Source: Gammaproteobacteria bacterium (lineage in GTDB: Bacteria; Pseudomonadota; Gammaproteobacteria; Pseudomonadales; Pseudohongiellaceae). Taken from it: 64,000 bases of DNA. Positions 46,253 through 57,331 of the stretch are shown here, piece after piece (within the stretch, counting starts at the first letter, position 1; each line of letters begins with the position of its first letter). Position numbers and translations under genes: made by a program. Where the stretch lies: positions 62,001 to 126,000 of the forward strand of contig JAUXNX010000005.1 in the NCBI GenBank assembly GCA_030682575.1, given 5' to 3'. The notes below the pieces were generated by a model that saw only the letters and a program-made list of their open reading frames with translations, did not search any database and had not been told where the DNA came from.

Positions 46253-46701
46253 GGGAATATCCCCCATCTCAGTTATCACGAAGCGGTAGTGGTCAACAGT
46301 CTGCAGTGACCTGAAGATCCGGAGTCTTGTCACATTGCCGGTTTACGTAACCGACCTTCAACTGCGAAAGACCTCCACGAACAGAGTTCCATTGCAGTCT
46401 GGTAAATGAAGGTGTCAGTTCTGACACCCTTTCCGCAAGGAAAATTGATTGTGGCTGATTGATTTCTCCCAGTACTTCTCAATATTGGGAGTTACGGTCG
46501 ATATTACAAGATGAACACTGTAAATGTCCAAGCTCGCTTCTACAGTGCTACGTGTGAGAGTGTGCCCTGCCCCACATGGTGGCTTCGGGTTGTGTATTTC
46601 TCACGCTGGGCTACAATGTCGCCTCTCTCAAATGCGGCAGACCAGCATCAACGCTCCAAAGGTCACGCATATCAATCGACCAAGCTACCTGACATACCAT
46701 T
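46253..46701. other. Gene-free spacer between ftsH and yhbY (position normally holding rlmE)
   Basis: 449 bp without a supported gene. It contains a palindrome GGTGTCAG-TT-CTGACACC at 46411-46428, which could be an operator, and a weaker CTCCCA/TGGGAG dyad at about 46469-46493. In related genomes rlmE (rrmJ) lies upstream of ftsH here. Translating the minus strand shows no FtsJ-like SAM motif and no open frame long enough. Confidence 0.7.
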
Positions 46702-47016
46702 ATGAAAACGGCAACTCAAGACAAGAAACACTTCCGCACAATAGCCCATAACCTGTCCCCGGTGGTCACCATCGCACAGAAAGGCCTCACGGAGAGCGTC
46801 AACGAAGAGATCGAAAGAGCTCTGAATGAACACGAACTGATCAAGATCAAGATATTTGCTGCAGACAGGGAGGCAAGAAGGGATCTGACATTACAGATTT
46901 GCGAAACGGCGAAGGCCGACTTGATCCAGAGCATAGGTAATGTGGCAGTGATCTTCAGAGCTGCCGAGAACCCCAATCCGCGCCTGTCCAACATTCTTCG
47001 CCATCAGGGCCGCTGA
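46702..47016 (+). CDS. yhbY: YhbY-family RNA-binding protein (CRS1/YhbY domain)
   Basis: 104 residues. YhbY is a single-domain KH-like RNA-binding protein that associates with pre-50S particles. Conserved: RTIAHNLSPVVTIAQKGLTESVNEEIERALNEHELIKIKIF (in part LSPVVTIAQKGLTESVNEEI), the GxxG-like region replaced by ADREARRD, and IGNVAVIFRAAENPNPRLSNI. It is divergent from ftsH and convergent with greA. It is encoded at its conserved place, even though its usual neighbour rlmE is missing. Confidence 0.95.
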   Translation: MKTATQDKKHFRTIAHNLSPVVTIAQKGLTESVNEEIERALNEHELIKIKIFAADREARRDLTLQICETAKADLIQSIGNVAVIFRAAENPNPRLSNILRHQGR

Positions 47017-47112
47017 CCAGCGGGGATCTGGAGGAAGACACGACTCCTGCAGGTGCTTCGTTGTTTCTCGTTGCGGGCACAGCCCGCTCACACGAGTGGA
47101 GGCTGAAACCCC

Positions 47113-47589
47113 TTACAGGTGCTCGACCGCCTCGATCTCGTATTCAATATCACCAGCCGGTGCCTTGACCACTATTTCTTCACCAACTTCCTTGCCCATG
47201 ATCGCCCGGGCGATAGGAGAGCCGACTGAGATTCGACCAGCTTTCACATCAGCTTCGTCTTCGCCAACGATCTGATAAACAAACTGCTTGTCCGTTTCCA
47301 CATTAAGTAATGTCACAGTAGCGCCAAATATCACCCGCCCCGTGGACGGGATGGATTTAATATCGATGACCTCGGCGTCAGCCAGCTTGCCCTCTATCTC
47401 ATTGATTCGACCTTCACAGAAACTCTGCTGTTCACGCGCAGCGTGATACTCGGCGTTCTCCTTGAGATCTCCGTGTGCACGAGCCTCGGCAATCGCCTGG
47501 ATGATCTTCGGGCGCCGCTCAGTTTTCAACTCGCTCAACTCGGCACGCAGACGCTCCGCGCCTGCCACCGTCATAGGGACTTTTCTCAT
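47113..47589 (-). CDS. greA: Transcription elongation factor GreA
   Basis: 158 residues. GreA rescues backtracked RNA polymerase by stimulating transcript cleavage. The N-terminal coiled coil has [53 protein letters not shown] (in parts), including the acidic tip D-x-x-E ([11 protein letters not shown], residues ~41-50) that supplies the metal ligands. The C-terminal FKBP-like domain follows ([28 protein letters not shown]). Its ATG overlaps the carB stop by 4 bp, so it is the last gene of carA-carB-greA. Confidence 0.98.
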   Translation of the reverse strand: MRKVPMTVAGAERLRAELSELKTERRPKIIQAIAEARAHGDLKENAEYHAAREQQSFCEGRINEIEGKLADAEVIDIKSIPSTGRVIFGATVTLLNVETDKQFVYQIVGEDEADVKAGRISVGSPIARAIMGKEVGEEIVVKAPAGDIEYEIEAVEHL

Positions 47590-50500
47590 AGCTCTGTGTG
47601 CAACTCCTGAATCGTATAGACGGACAGGTTATCACCGAAGAGCAACGCCTCACATACTGCGAGCGCGCCAGCAATTGTCGTCGTGCAGGAAACATCGTGT
47701 CGCAGTGCTGTGCGACGAATGATCGACGAGTCAGCAATCGCCTGCTTGCCCTCCGTCGTATTCACGATAAGTTGCACCTGCTCATTCTTGATCATATCGA
47801 CAATGTGGGGTCTGCCCTCGTTGACCTTGTTAACTTTGGTCACCGGGAGTCCTGCCTCCGAAATCACGGCAGCAGTACCCTGGGTCGCTATTATGCTGAA
47901 GCCGAGATTGTGCAGCTTGCGGGCGACTTCTCCAACATGACGCTTGTCTGCATCGCGTACACTGATGAAAACGGTGCCACCTGATTTGATCTCCTCTCCG
48001 GCACCCAATTGGGATTTCGCGAAGGCCTCGGCAAAGGTTCTACCTACACCCATCACCTCTCCCGTTGATTTCATCTCCGGCCCAAGAATCGGGTCGACAC
48101 CAGGGAATTTGTTGAAGGGGAACACCGCTTCCTTCACCGCGAAATTCTTGGGAACAATTTCTTTTTCGAAACCTTGATCCTTGAGTGTCTTTCCAACCAT
48201 GCAGCGCGCTGCTACCTTGGCCAGAGACACTCCGATGCATTTGGAGACAAATGGCACTGTTCTGGAGGCGCGCGGGTTTACTTCGATTACGTAGATCTCG
48301 CCATCCTGATAGGCAAGTTGAGTATTCATCAATCCAACCACACCGAGCTCGACTGCCATTTTGGCAACCTGCTCCCGAATTCTGTCCTGCACGTCAGCAG
48401 GAAGATTATAAGGTGGAAGCGAACATGCCGAGTCTCCCGAATGCACACCAGCCTGCTCGATGTGTTGCATGATCGCGCCGACAACAACCTGCTTGCCATC
48501 GCTGACGAGATCGACATCGATCTCGATTGCTGCATTGAGGAAATAGTCCAGCAGCACAGGACTCTCGTTGCCAACCTTGACTGAGTTGCGCATGTAACGA
48601 CGCAGCTCTTCTTCGTTGTAGACGATCTCCATCGAGCGGCCACCCAAAACATAGGAAGGGCGCACAACCAATGGATAAGTAATTCTCTCCGCTGCTGCGA
48701 TGCTTTCTTCGAAGCTCTTGACGATGCAGTTCGGAGGCTGCTTCAAACCCAGCTTCTGGATCAATTGCTGGAAGCGTTCGCGGTCTTCTGCACGATCAAT
48801 CGCATCGGCAGAGGTACCAATCAATGGAACACCTGCGGCTTCGAGACGTGTGGCCAGATTCAACGGCGTCTGGCCACCAAATTGCACAATCACTCCCATG
48901 GGCTTTTCGAGCGCCACGATCTCGATGACATCTTCGAATGTCACCGGTTCGAAGTAGAGACGGTCGGAAATGTTGTAATCAGTGGAAACGGTTTCCGGAT
49001 TGCAGTTGACCATGATGGTCTCGTAACCATCTTCGCGCATCGCCAGCGCCGCGTGTACACAGCAGTAGTCAAACTCGATACCCTGGCCGATGCGATTCGG
49101 ACCACCACCAAGCACCATGATTTTCTTGCGATCGGAAGGGAGTGCCTCGCACTCCTCTTCATAAGTCGAATACATGTATGCCGTGGCAGATGCAAACTCT
49201 GCGGCGCAGGTGTCAACGCGCTTGTAAACAGGCCTGATACCCAGTGCATGCCTGTGTTTCTGCACCGCCAGCTCGGGGATGGACAACAGCGCAGCCAGCC
49301 GAGAGTCAGAGAAACCCTTTTGTTTCAGTTTGAACAAAGTAGTCTTGTCGAGCTGCTCAAGAGTCATTGTGCTCACGCGCTGCTCTTCCTGGATCAGGTC
49401 TTCAATCTGGATCAGGAACCATGGATCAATACCCGTAAGTTCGCTGACAGTCTCAACTGTCCAGCCTTGACGGAAAGCGTCACCGATATACCAGATGCGA
49501 TCACCACCAGCGTCCATCAGCTCGCGCTTGAGCAGATCCATCGCGTCGCTCAATCCTGTGTCGAGAATCGGATCGAAACCAGACACGCCGACTTCGAGTC
49601 CGCGCAGGGCCTTCTGCATTGATTCCTGAAACGTGCGTCCAATCGCCATCACTTCACCCACGGATTTCATCTGTGTGGTGATGCGGTCATTGGTCTCGGG
49701 GAATTTTTCGAATGTGAAACGAGGAATCTTGGTAACAACGTAGTCAATCGTCGGTTCGAATGACGCCGGCGTGGCACCGCCAGTGATTTCGTTGCGCAAC
49801 TCGTCAAGTGTATAGCCGACGGCGAGCTTTGCGGCGACACGGGCAATTGGGAATCCAGTCGCTTTGGATGCCAGCGCTGAAGATCGCGACACGCGTGGAT
49901 TCATCTCGATGATGACGAGACGACCATCCTTCGGATTCATGCCGAACTGCACATTCGAGCCGCCGGTTTCCACGCCGATTTCACGCAGCACCGCGATCGC
50001 TGCATTACGCAGAATCTGGTACTCCTTGTCAGTCAGCGTCTGGGATGGAGCTACCGTGATCGAGTCGCCAGTGTGTACACCCATGGCATCAAAGTTTTCT
50101 ATGGTGCAAACAATGATACAGTTGTCCTTGCGGTCACGCACTACTTCGAGTTCGTACTCTTTCCAACCAATCAATGACTCATCGATCAACAATTCACTGA
50201 TGGGGGAAAGCTCCATTCCTCGGGTGCAGATTTCGATGAACTCTTCCTTGTTGTATGCAATACCTCCACCACTTCCGCCCAGTGTGAACGAAGGACGAAT
50301 GATGCACGGAAAACCAACCTTGTCGAGAGCAGCGAAGGCCTCCTCCATGTTGTGCGCCATGCCGTGTGCGGGTGTCTCAAGACCGATTCGCTTCATGGCC
50401 TGATCAAACAGCTCACGATTCTCTGCCTTGTCGATGGCCTCGCAGCTCGCACCAATCAGCTCCACGTTGTACTTTTCCAGCACGCCGTTTCGATTCAGAT

Positions 50501-50801
50501 CCAGCGCGCAATTGAGCGCTGTCTGCCCACCCATCGTTGGCAGAATCGCATCAGGGCGCTCTTTTGCAATGATCTTCTCAACGATCTCCCAGGTGACCGG
50601 CTCGATATAGGTCGCATCAGCCATTGCCGGATCAGTCATGATCGTGGCGGGATTGGAGTTCACGAGAATGACTCTATAGCCTTCCTCGCGCAGCGCCTGA
50701 CAGGCCTGAGCTCCGGAGTAGTCAAACTCACAGGCCTGACCAATTACAATCGGGCCCGCACCGAGGATGAGAATACTTTTTATGTCTGATCTTTTTGGCA
50801 T
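47586..50801 (-). CDS. carB: Carbamoyl-phosphate synthase large subunit
   Basis: 1071 residues, full length. CarB makes carbamoyl phosphate from bicarbonate, ammonia (from CarA) and two ATP for pyrimidines and arginine. Two homologous ATP-grasp halves are visible: [22 protein letters not shown] at the N-terminus and [24 protein letters not shown] (in part [14 protein letters not shown]) near residue 555. Further motifs are [37 protein letters not shown] and [19 protein letters not shown]. The C-terminal allosteric domain (about 935 on, [20 protein letters not shown]) is intact. ATG 50801 is used; a TTG six bases upstream is possible. Confidence 0.98.
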   Translation of the reverse strand: MPKRSDIKSILILGAGPIVIGQACEFDYSGAQACQALREEGYRVILVNSNPATIMTDPAMADATYIEPVTWEIVEKIIAKERPDAILPTMGGQTALNCALDLNRNGVLEKYNVELIGASCEAIDKAENRELFDQAMKRIGLETPAHGMAHNMEEAFAALDKVGFPCIIRPSFTLGGSGGGIAYNKEEFIEICTRGMELSPISELLIDESLIGWKEYELEVVRDRKDNCIIVCTIENFDAMGVHTGDSITVAPSQTLTDKEYQILRNAAIAVLREIGVETGGSNVQFGMNPKDGRLVIIEMNPRVSRSSALASKATGFPIARVAAKLAVGYTLDELRNEITGGATPASFEPTIDYVVTKIPRFTFEKFPETNDRITTQMKSVGEVMAIGRTFQESMQKALRGLEVGVSGFDPILDTGLSDAMDLLKRELMDAGGDRIWYIGDAFRQGWTVETVSELTGIDPWFLIQIEDLIQEEQRVSTMTLEQLDKTTLFKLKQKGFSDSRLAALLSIPELAVQKHRHALGIRPVYKRVDTCAAEFASATAYMYSTYEEECEALPSDRKKIMVLGGGPNRIGQGIEFDYCCVHAALAMREDGYETIMVNCNPETVSTDYNISDRLYFEPVTFEDVIEIVALEKPMGVIVQFGGQTPLNLATRLEAAGVPLIGTSADAIDRAEDRERFQQLIQKLGLKQPPNCIVKSFEESIAAAERITYPLVVRPSYVLGGRSMEIVYNEEELRRYMRNSVKVGNESPVLLDYFLNAAIEIDVDLVSDGKQVVVGAIMQHIEQAGVHSGDSACSLPPYNLPADVQDRIREQVAKMAVELGVVGLMNTQLAYQDGEIYVIEVNPRASRTVPFVSKCIGVSLAKVAARCMVGKTLKDQGFEKEIVPKNFAVKEAVFPFNKFPGVDPILGPEMKSTGEVMGVGRTFAEAFAKSQLGAGEEIKSGGTVFISVRDADKRHVGEVARKLHNLGFSIIATQGTAAVISEAGLPVTKVNKVNEGRPHIVDMIKNEQVQLIVNTTEGKQAIADSSIIRRTALRHDVSCTTTIAGALAVCEALLFGDNLSVYTIQELHTEL

Positions 50802-50909
50802 ATGCAAACCGTAGGTCTTGTCGCCGTCCCGCGCAGCAAGACTGAGCAGGATGACTGGTTTAATTTTCGCTACCCGGCGGCGAGAGCACTTCCGGGTATG
50901 GCTTTGGTT

Positions 50910-52055
50910 CTAACGACTGACTCTTGCCTTCATCAGATCGATGAAGTGATCAAAGAGCGAGGTGATATCGTGCGGGCCAGGGCTCGCTTCCGGGTGTCCC
51001 TGAAATGCGAACGCAGGCTTGTCTGTCCTTTCGATTCCCTGCAGTGTGCCATCAAAAAGCGAACGATGTGTCGCCCTGAGATTCGCAGGCAGCGTGGCTT
51101 CGTCAACGGCGAAGCCGTGATTCTGACTGGTGATGAACACGGCACCATCGCTGATGCGCTGCACCGGATGGTTGGCCCCGTGGTGACCCAGTTTCATCTT
51201 CACTGTGTTGGCACCACAGGCGAGCGCCAGAATCTGGCAGCCTAGACAAATGCCGAATATCGGCAAATCTTCCTCAAGAAGTTCACGCGTGGCGGCTATC
51301 GCATAATCGCACGGTGCGGGATCGCCAGGCCCATTGGAAAGAAACACACCATCAGGATTGAGAGCCAGCACATCATGAGCCGGGGTCTGCGCGGGAACCA
51401 CTGTCACGCGACAGTTGCGTTCCACCAAATTCCGCAGGATATTGCGCTTCACACCGAAATCGTATGCAACCACGTGGAATACTTTGTCCTGGAGATTCTC
51501 GCGGTGCCCTGCCTCCCAGCCCCAAACGCCTTCACGCCAGTCATAACTCTCTGTGACCGTCACTTCTTTCGCCAGATCCATCCCTTTCAAACCAGGGAAA
51601 CGCTTGGCTTCGGCAATCGCCTTTTCTTCTCCGTGTTGTAAAAGCGCGGCGCCGGTCAGCAGACAACCATTCAGCGGTCCCTTATCGCGCAGCAGGCGCG
51701 TCAGGCGACGTGTATCGATCTCGGCAATCGCCACGACATTGTGCGCCTTGAGAAATTCATCGAGGGTCCTTTCATTTCGCCAACTGCTGGCCATTCGCGA
51801 AAGATCGCGAATCACCAAGCCCGATGCCCACACATTATCGGACTCGTTATCCTGAGCGGTCGTGCCTGTGTTGCCGATGTGTGGATAGGTCAGCGTGACG
51901 ATTTGTCTGGCATAGGAAGGGTCTGTCAATATTTCCTGGTACCCGGTCATCGAGGTATTGAATACTACCTCACCGCTGGAAATACCGTGGGCTCCGATGG
52001 CCACGCCCCGGAATATACTGCCATCTTCCAACGCCAGTACAGCTGGATTAATCAA
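50910..52055 (-). CDS. carA: Carbamoyl-phosphate synthase small subunit
   Basis: 381 residues from a TTG at 52055 with GGGAG 6 bp upstream. This start gives the usual length and N-terminus ([16 protein letters not shown]); an upstream in-frame ATG at 52118 has no ribosome site. CarA hydrolyses glutamine and passes ammonia to CarB. The class I glutamine amidotransferase triad region is present: [36 protein letters not shown] (nucleophile Cys in GICLG, about 266) and [14 protein letters not shown] (His-Glu). The position after the nucleophile has Cys where many homologues have His. carB follows after 108 bp. Confidence 0.97.
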   Translation of the reverse strand: MINPAVLALEDGSIFRGVAIGAHGISSGEVVFNTSMTGYQEILTDPSYARQIVTLTYPHIGNTGTTAQDNESDNVWASGLVIRDLSRMASSWRNERTLDEFLKAHNVVAIAEIDTRRLTRLLRDKGPLNGCLLTGAALLQHGEEKAIAEAKRFPGLKGMDLAKEVTVTESYDWREGVWGWEAGHRENLQDKVFHVVAYDFGVKRNILRNLVERNCRVTVVPAQTPAHDVLALNPDGVFLSNGPGDPAPCDYAIAATRELLEEDLPIFGICLGCQILALACGANTVKMKLGHHGANHPVQRISDGAVFITSQNHGFAVDEATLPANLRATHRSLFDGTLQGIERTDKPAFAFQGHPEASPGPHDITSLFDHFIDLMKARVSR

Positions 52056-52249
52056 TGCAATCTCCCGATAAAACGCAAAATCCGGGTGAAAAAAAGCGGA
52101 ATGAAACGACTGCTTCATTCCGCCCTTCTGTGAATCCCGTTATGTGCTCAGTGTTTAACATACTGAGGCCGTATTGTACGGGATTGGCCCAAGTCGTGTC
52201 TACGAAGCGTTTTGCTGAGAGAGCAGATACTGACCCGCAAAGGTGGCGA

Positions 52250-53305
<1,056 letters not shown>

Positions 53306-53333
53306 TCATTGTCATCTGGTACCCCGAAAAGAA

Positions 53334-53897
53334 ATGAGTGATACACCGGTCTTGGACGATAGACTCAAGCAGGAGCGCTACGAGGCGCTGGTCGATGCGT
53401 TGTATCAGGACGTGTATCGCTATGCCTATTGGCTGTGCAAGAACAGCGCCCTGGCCGAAGATCTTGTTCAGGAAACTTTTTTGCGTGCATGGCGGTCTTT
53501 GGACAGTCTGCAGAATGACAAGGCCGCGAAAGCCTGGCTCTTCACCATTCTGCGCCGCGAGAACGCCCGGCTTTACGAACGCTACCGACCCGATATCGTC
53601 GACATTGAAGACCAGAGCATTGCCGACTCGGACGAGAACGAACCGGATCAGCGCCTTGATCGCAGACTACTGCACGAGGCTATCGCCACTCTCGACAAGG
53701 AATACAGGGAACCCTTGCTATTGCAGGTCATTGGTGGATTCAGCGGCAAGGAAATCGCCGAGATTCTGGATCTCAACAACAATACGGTCATGACGCGCCT
53801 GTTCAGGGCGCGCGGCAAATTGAAGCACATCTTTGTACCGGACAGTAAGTCTGGAGATGACATCTCTGAAGGCGATATGGCAGAGGATCAGGACTGA
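53334..53897 (+). CDS. ECF-type sigma-70 family RNA polymerase sigma factor
   Basis: 187 residues. Region 2 reads YEALVDALYQDVYRYAYWLCKNSALAEDLVQETFLRAWRSLDSL (in part ALAEDLVQETFLRAWRSL, -10 recognition); region 4 reads AIATLDKEYREPLLLQVIGGFSGKEIAEILDLNNNTVMTRLFRARGKL (in part GFSGKEIAEILDLNNNTVMTRL, helix-turn-helix for -35). Region 3 is absent, as in ECF factors. The downstream DUF3379 gene is its usual partner and probable regulator. No consensus ECF promoter could be picked out in the 277-bp spacer 53057-53333. ATG 53334 is preceded by GAAAAGAA, a weak Shine-Dalgarno. Confidence 0.94.
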   Translation: MSDTPVLDDRLKQERYEALVDALYQDVYRYAYWLCKNSALAEDLVQETFLRAWRSLDSLQNDKAAKAWLFTILRRENARLYERYRPDIVDIEDQSIADSDENEPDQRLDRRLLHEAIATLDKEYREPLLLQVIGGFSGKEIAEILDLNNNTVMTRLFRARGKLKHIFVPDSKSGDDISEGDMAEDQD

Positions 53898-53955
53898 AGT
53901 AGCAGGCCAGGCAGGCACAACCCAATATACGCAAGACAACCCCACAAAGGGTCCA

Positions 53956-54699
53956 ATGAAGATGGATGATCTAGAGTTCAGAAAACGCGCATTGGCCAAT
54001 CCTCACGACACGGATGAGGAGTTCATTGCTGCCACCTCCTCAAGTACTGCTCGCCAGCAGCTGGTGCAAGAGCTCAGGATGCTGGACAGCAGGCTGAGCG
54101 AAGTTCTGCTTTCTGCGCCCATCCCGACAGACCTTGTAGAGAGACTGAAGTCCCGCCAGCCTCGTGCCGCGGCACCAAAGACCCGCACCATGTTCAGCCG
54201 CTATTATGCACTGGCGGCAAGTCTGGTGGTCGCCGTGGGCGTCACCCTCTCTGTTGGCCTGCAGAGCGCCAGACCAAGCGCGGCCGACCTGCAGTTTCAC
54301 GATGACGTCCTCAGTCACGTGTACCGCGAAGCGCCACGCTACAGCAGCAACCTTGCTGATTTGAGTTGGCAGCAGATCAGCCAGGTGATTACCGAGGCGG
54401 GCGGACATCTGCGCGAAGATGAGCGCATCAAGACTCTGCACATCAAATTTGCGAACGACTGCAACATCGTCCCCGCAACGAGAGGCGCGCATATTGTGCT
54501 GGAAGGAACCAAAGGTTCAGTGTCGGTCATCATCATCAACAACTCACCCGTCACCACCAAGTTTGATGTCACCGATCCGCGCTTTACAGGCAAAATTATT
54601 CCGCTTGGCGTCGGCAATCTGATCATTATCGGAGAGAAGGAAGAGCCACTGGAGTCCTACGAGGCGCTGATTACTGATGCCTTCGAATGGGTGATCTGA
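53956..54699 (+). CDS. DUF3379 family protein (probable anti-sigma factor)
   Basis: 247 residues. The cytoplasmic N-terminus (MDDLEFRKRALANPHDTDEEFIAATSSS) resembles zinc-free anti-sigma domains of DUF3379 proteins. A single membrane helix follows (YYALAASLVVAVGVTLSVGL, about 78-97), then a periplasmic domain with HIKFANDCNIVPATRGAHIVLEGTKGSVSVIIIN (in parts). The gene follows the ECF sigma gene after 58 bp on the same strand; the ATG is preceded by AAAGGG. Sequestration of the sigma factor at the membrane is inferred from family context. No regulatory protease gene is adjacent. Confidence 0.86.
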   Translation: MKMDDLEFRKRALANPHDTDEEFIAATSSSTARQQLVQELRMLDSRLSEVLLSAPIPTDLVERLKSRQPRAAAPKTRTMFSRYYALAASLVVAVGVTLSVGLQSARPSAADLQFHDDVLSHVYREAPRYSSNLADLSWQQISQVITEAGGHLREDERIKTLHIKFANDCNIVPATRGAHIVLEGTKGSVSVIIINNSPVTTKFDVTDPRFTGKIIPLGVGNLIIIGEKEEPLESYEALITDAFEWVI

Positions 54700-54740
54700 A
54701 AGTTTTCTGCGTCATCACATGATCACAGTACCGGGGCGGA

Positions 54741-56534
54741 TCAGAATTGATCCGCAGCCAGCGCCATCAGGACAGCACTGCCTCCCCGCACCTCCGCCAC
54801 CAGGGATTTGTAACCAGGCAGTACCCGCGCCAGGAAGAAACGTCCCGTCTTGAGCTTGGCATCATAGAAACCAGCATCTTCCGAACCATTCTGCAATGCA
54901 GCGACGGCAGCGACGGCCATCCGTGCCCACATATAGCTGTACAGTATCAGCGTCATCAGGCGCAAATAGGGAACCGAAGCAGCACCGATTTCGTTGGGAT
55001 CCAAGGCCGAGACCTCCTTGAGCCAGCCCGTAGTGTCCAGCAGCACCTCCAACGCTTCACGTAATGGAGCGACAAACTCTTCAACTTGTCGATCAGCGCT
55101 CCGCTCCAGAATGAACTCCTCAATTTCCTCCGCCAGCACATCAAGTAACCCATCGCTATCCCTGACTACTTTGCGGCCGGCAAGATCGAGCGACTGGATG
55201 CCGTTTGTGCCTTCATATATCTGAGCGATGCGTGCGTCTCTGACGTTTTGCTCAAGCCCCCACTCGCGGACATAGCCATGCCCACCAAGCACTTGTTGGG
55301 CAAGCACGCAGTCTTCGAAGCCTCTGTCAGAGAACGCGGCCTTGGCGACCGGCGTCAGTAGTGCTACCAGCTTTGCCGCCCGGGCGCGGACGGCTTCGTC
55401 CTCATGGAAATGAGCAAGATCGAGCTGACTGGCAACGTAAAGAGCCAGCGCCCTGCCCGCCTCGATGTCGGCTCGCACCGTCAGGAGCATGCGCCTGACA
55501 TCTGGATGCACAATGATGGGATCTGCCATACCCTTCGGATTAGCAGGTGCATTGGATGCACGCCCCTGCAATCTGTCCCGTGCATAAGCTGCAGCCACCT
55601 GATAGGAACTCTCACTCAGACCCAGCCCCTGCAGGCCGATGGAAAGGCGCTCGTAGTTCATCATGGTGAACATGCAGGAGAGTCCCTTGTTGATCTCGCC
55701 TACCAGATAACCCCGGGCTCCATCGAAGTTGATCACGCAAGTGGCGGAAGCCTTGATTCCCATCTTGTGCTCTATGTTGCCGCAGGAGACGTTGTTGGGC
55801 TCGCCCGCCTCACCCTGATCATTCGGCAGATTTCTTGGCACAAGGAAAAGGGAAATACCCTTCGGCCCGGGCGGAGATTCCGGCAGTTTCGCCAGCACCA
55901 GATGAATGATGTTACGGGTAAGATCGTGCTGCCCACCGGTAATGAAAATCTTGCTGCCAGAGATAAGATAACTGCCATCAGGCTGAGGTTCAGCACGGCT
56001 CTTGATGATACCAAGATCAGTGCCCGCATGAGATTCGGTCAGGCACATGGTGCCTGACCATTCGCCGCTGTAGAGTTTCGGTAGGTACACTTTTTGCAGC
56101 TCGGGTGTGGCATGGCGGGCAATCGCCAGACTGGCACCGGCGCTAAGAATCGGATATAGAGCGAAGGAGCTGTTCGCGCCCATGATCATTTCTTCGAAGA
56201 GAACGGCGAGCATTTTCGGCATACCCTGTCCGCCATGTTCGACATCGCCGGACAGGCCTATCCAACCACCGTCGGCGAAGGCTCGATAAGCCTTGATGAA
56301 GCCCTTTGGGGTCTCCACACATCCGTTATCGAATCGGCATCCTTCCTCATCACCACTTCGATTCAAGGGTGCGAGGACTTCTTCGGCCATGGTCGCGGCA
56401 CTTTCCAGAATCGCATCCATGAGATCTGCCGTCACTTCCTCAGTGCCTGGCATGCTTGCGAAGAGCGCCTCAGCTCCCATTACTTCATGGAGAATGAAAC
56501 GCATGTCCTTGATCGGAGCCTTGTATGTCGCCAC
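54741..56534 (-). CDS. Acyl-CoA dehydrogenase with C-terminal extension
   Basis: 597 residues, the size of the long bacterial acyl-CoA dehydrogenases. FAD-dependent alpha,beta-desaturation of acyl-CoA. Visible: N-terminal MATYKAPIKDMRFILHEV typical of this subfamily, CLTESHAGTDLGIIKSRA (substrate/FAD-binding), KIFITGGQHDLTRNIIH, and the catalytic-region RIAQIYEGTNGIQSLDLAGRK (about 425-445). A C-terminal ~130-residue domain follows, as in DUF-tailed members. It lies alone between the ECF operon and the biotin genes. Chain-length preference is not readable. ATG 56534 has GGGGAA upstream. Confidence 0.94.
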   Translation of the reverse strand: MATYKAPIKDMRFILHEVMGAEALFASMPGTEEVTADLMDAILESAATMAEEVLAPLNRSGDEEGCRFDNGCVETPKGFIKAYRAFADGGWIGLSGDVEHGGQGMPKMLAVLFEEMIMGANSSFALYPILSAGASLAIARHATPELQKVYLPKLYSGEWSGTMCLTESHAGTDLGIIKSRAEPQPDGSYLISGSKIFITGGQHDLTRNIIHLVLAKLPESPPGPKGISLFLVPRNLPNDQGEAGEPNNVSCGNIEHKMGIKASATCVINFDGARGYLVGEINKGLSCMFTMMNYERLSIGLQGLGLSESSYQVAAAYARDRLQGRASNAPANPKGMADPIIVHPDVRRMLLTVRADIEAGRALALYVASQLDLAHFHEDEAVRARAAKLVALLTPVAKAAFSDRGFEDCVLAQQVLGGHGYVREWGLEQNVRDARIAQIYEGTNGIQSLDLAGRKVVRDSDGLLDVLAEEIEEFILERSADRQVEEFVAPLREALEVLLDTTGWLKEVSALDPNEIGAASVPYLRLMTLILYSYMWARMAVAAVAALQNGSEDAGFYDAKLKTGRFFLARVLPGYKSLVAEVRGGSAVLMALAADQF

Positions 56535-56614
56535 TGCTGTTCCCCTTTTCCTTGTCTTGAGAATCTAAGGTACTTGTGGGCTGGTATCAGGTCAATGCGG
56601 TTTGCCACACGACA

Positions 56615-57331
56615 TCAGATGTGCATCAATTCCTTGATGTCGAGATGAGCGGCGATATTCTCCACCACCTGTTGCTGCCTGTTGGCAGCATCGCCCTGAT
56701 GAGGAATTCGGGCGAGGCATGGCGCACCGATGCGGGATTCAATGGCTGCGATGTTTTCATCTGCGAAAAGCATGTCGGGATCAATCACATTTGCCACCCA
56801 GCCAGCGAGTCGGACGCCATCAGAGTGTATTGCCTGAGCGGTCAACAAAGCGTGGTTGATGCAACCAAGGCGGATGCCAACGACCAGAAGAGCGGGAATA
56901 TTCAATGCCAGCGCCAGATCGGAAAGGAAGTGGCGGGAATTGATCGGCACGCGCCACCCGCCGGCTCCTTCGATGACTGTGATGCCAGCTCTGAGCATCA
57001 TCGCAGCGCGACAAAGCCCCTCAAGACGCGCAATGTCCAGACGCCTGTTTTCCTGTTCGGCAGCAATATGCGGCGCCACTGCCAAACGCAGACTTACGGG
57101 ATTGATCTGCTCATAAAGCAGCGGCAACGATGTGTATTGCTGCAACAACATGGCATCGTCGTTGCGCAGACCTGCAGATGATTCTTCACAGCCTGCCGCT
57201 ACAGGTTTCAGCCCCGCCGTAGTGAGGCCCTGCTGGCGAGCGGCATGAAGAATGGCTGCCGCCACCAGGGATTTGCCAACTCCGGTGTCAGTTCCGGTAA
57301 CGAAGAAGGTTCTGGGTTTCACTGCTGACAT
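56615..57331 (-). CDS. bioD: Dethiobiotin synthetase
   Basis: 238 residues. BioD closes the ureido ring of dethiobiotin with CO2 and ATP. The P-loop [18 protein letters not shown] begins near residue 11. The KPVAAGCEES substrate loop, VIEGAGGWRVPI and VVGIRLGCINHALLTAQAI motifs follow. The ATG at 57331 lies behind GGAGAG; a GTG two codons earlier is possible. The gene overlaps the 3' end of bioF by 44 bp in another frame, so its translation is coupled to bioF. It is the last gene of bioB-bioF-bioD. Confidence 0.96.
   Translation of the reverse strand: MSAVKPRTFFVTGTDTGVGKSLVAAAILHAARQQGLTTAGLKPVAAGCEESSAGLRNDDAMLLQQYTSLPLLYEQINPVSLRLAVAPHIAAEQENRRLDIARLEGLCRAAMMLRAGITVIEGAGGWRVPINSRHFLSDLALALNIPALLVVGIRLGCINHALLTAQAIHSDGVRLAGWVANVIDPDMLFADENIAAIESRIGAPCLARIPHQGDAANRQQQVVENIAAHLDIKELMHI

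Noticed and set aside
46334-46701. A degraded rlmE remnant upstream of ftsH.
   Set aside because: Reading all minus frames gave no FtsJ motif (GAAPGGWSQ-like) or conserved Lys-Asp-Lys-Glu residues.
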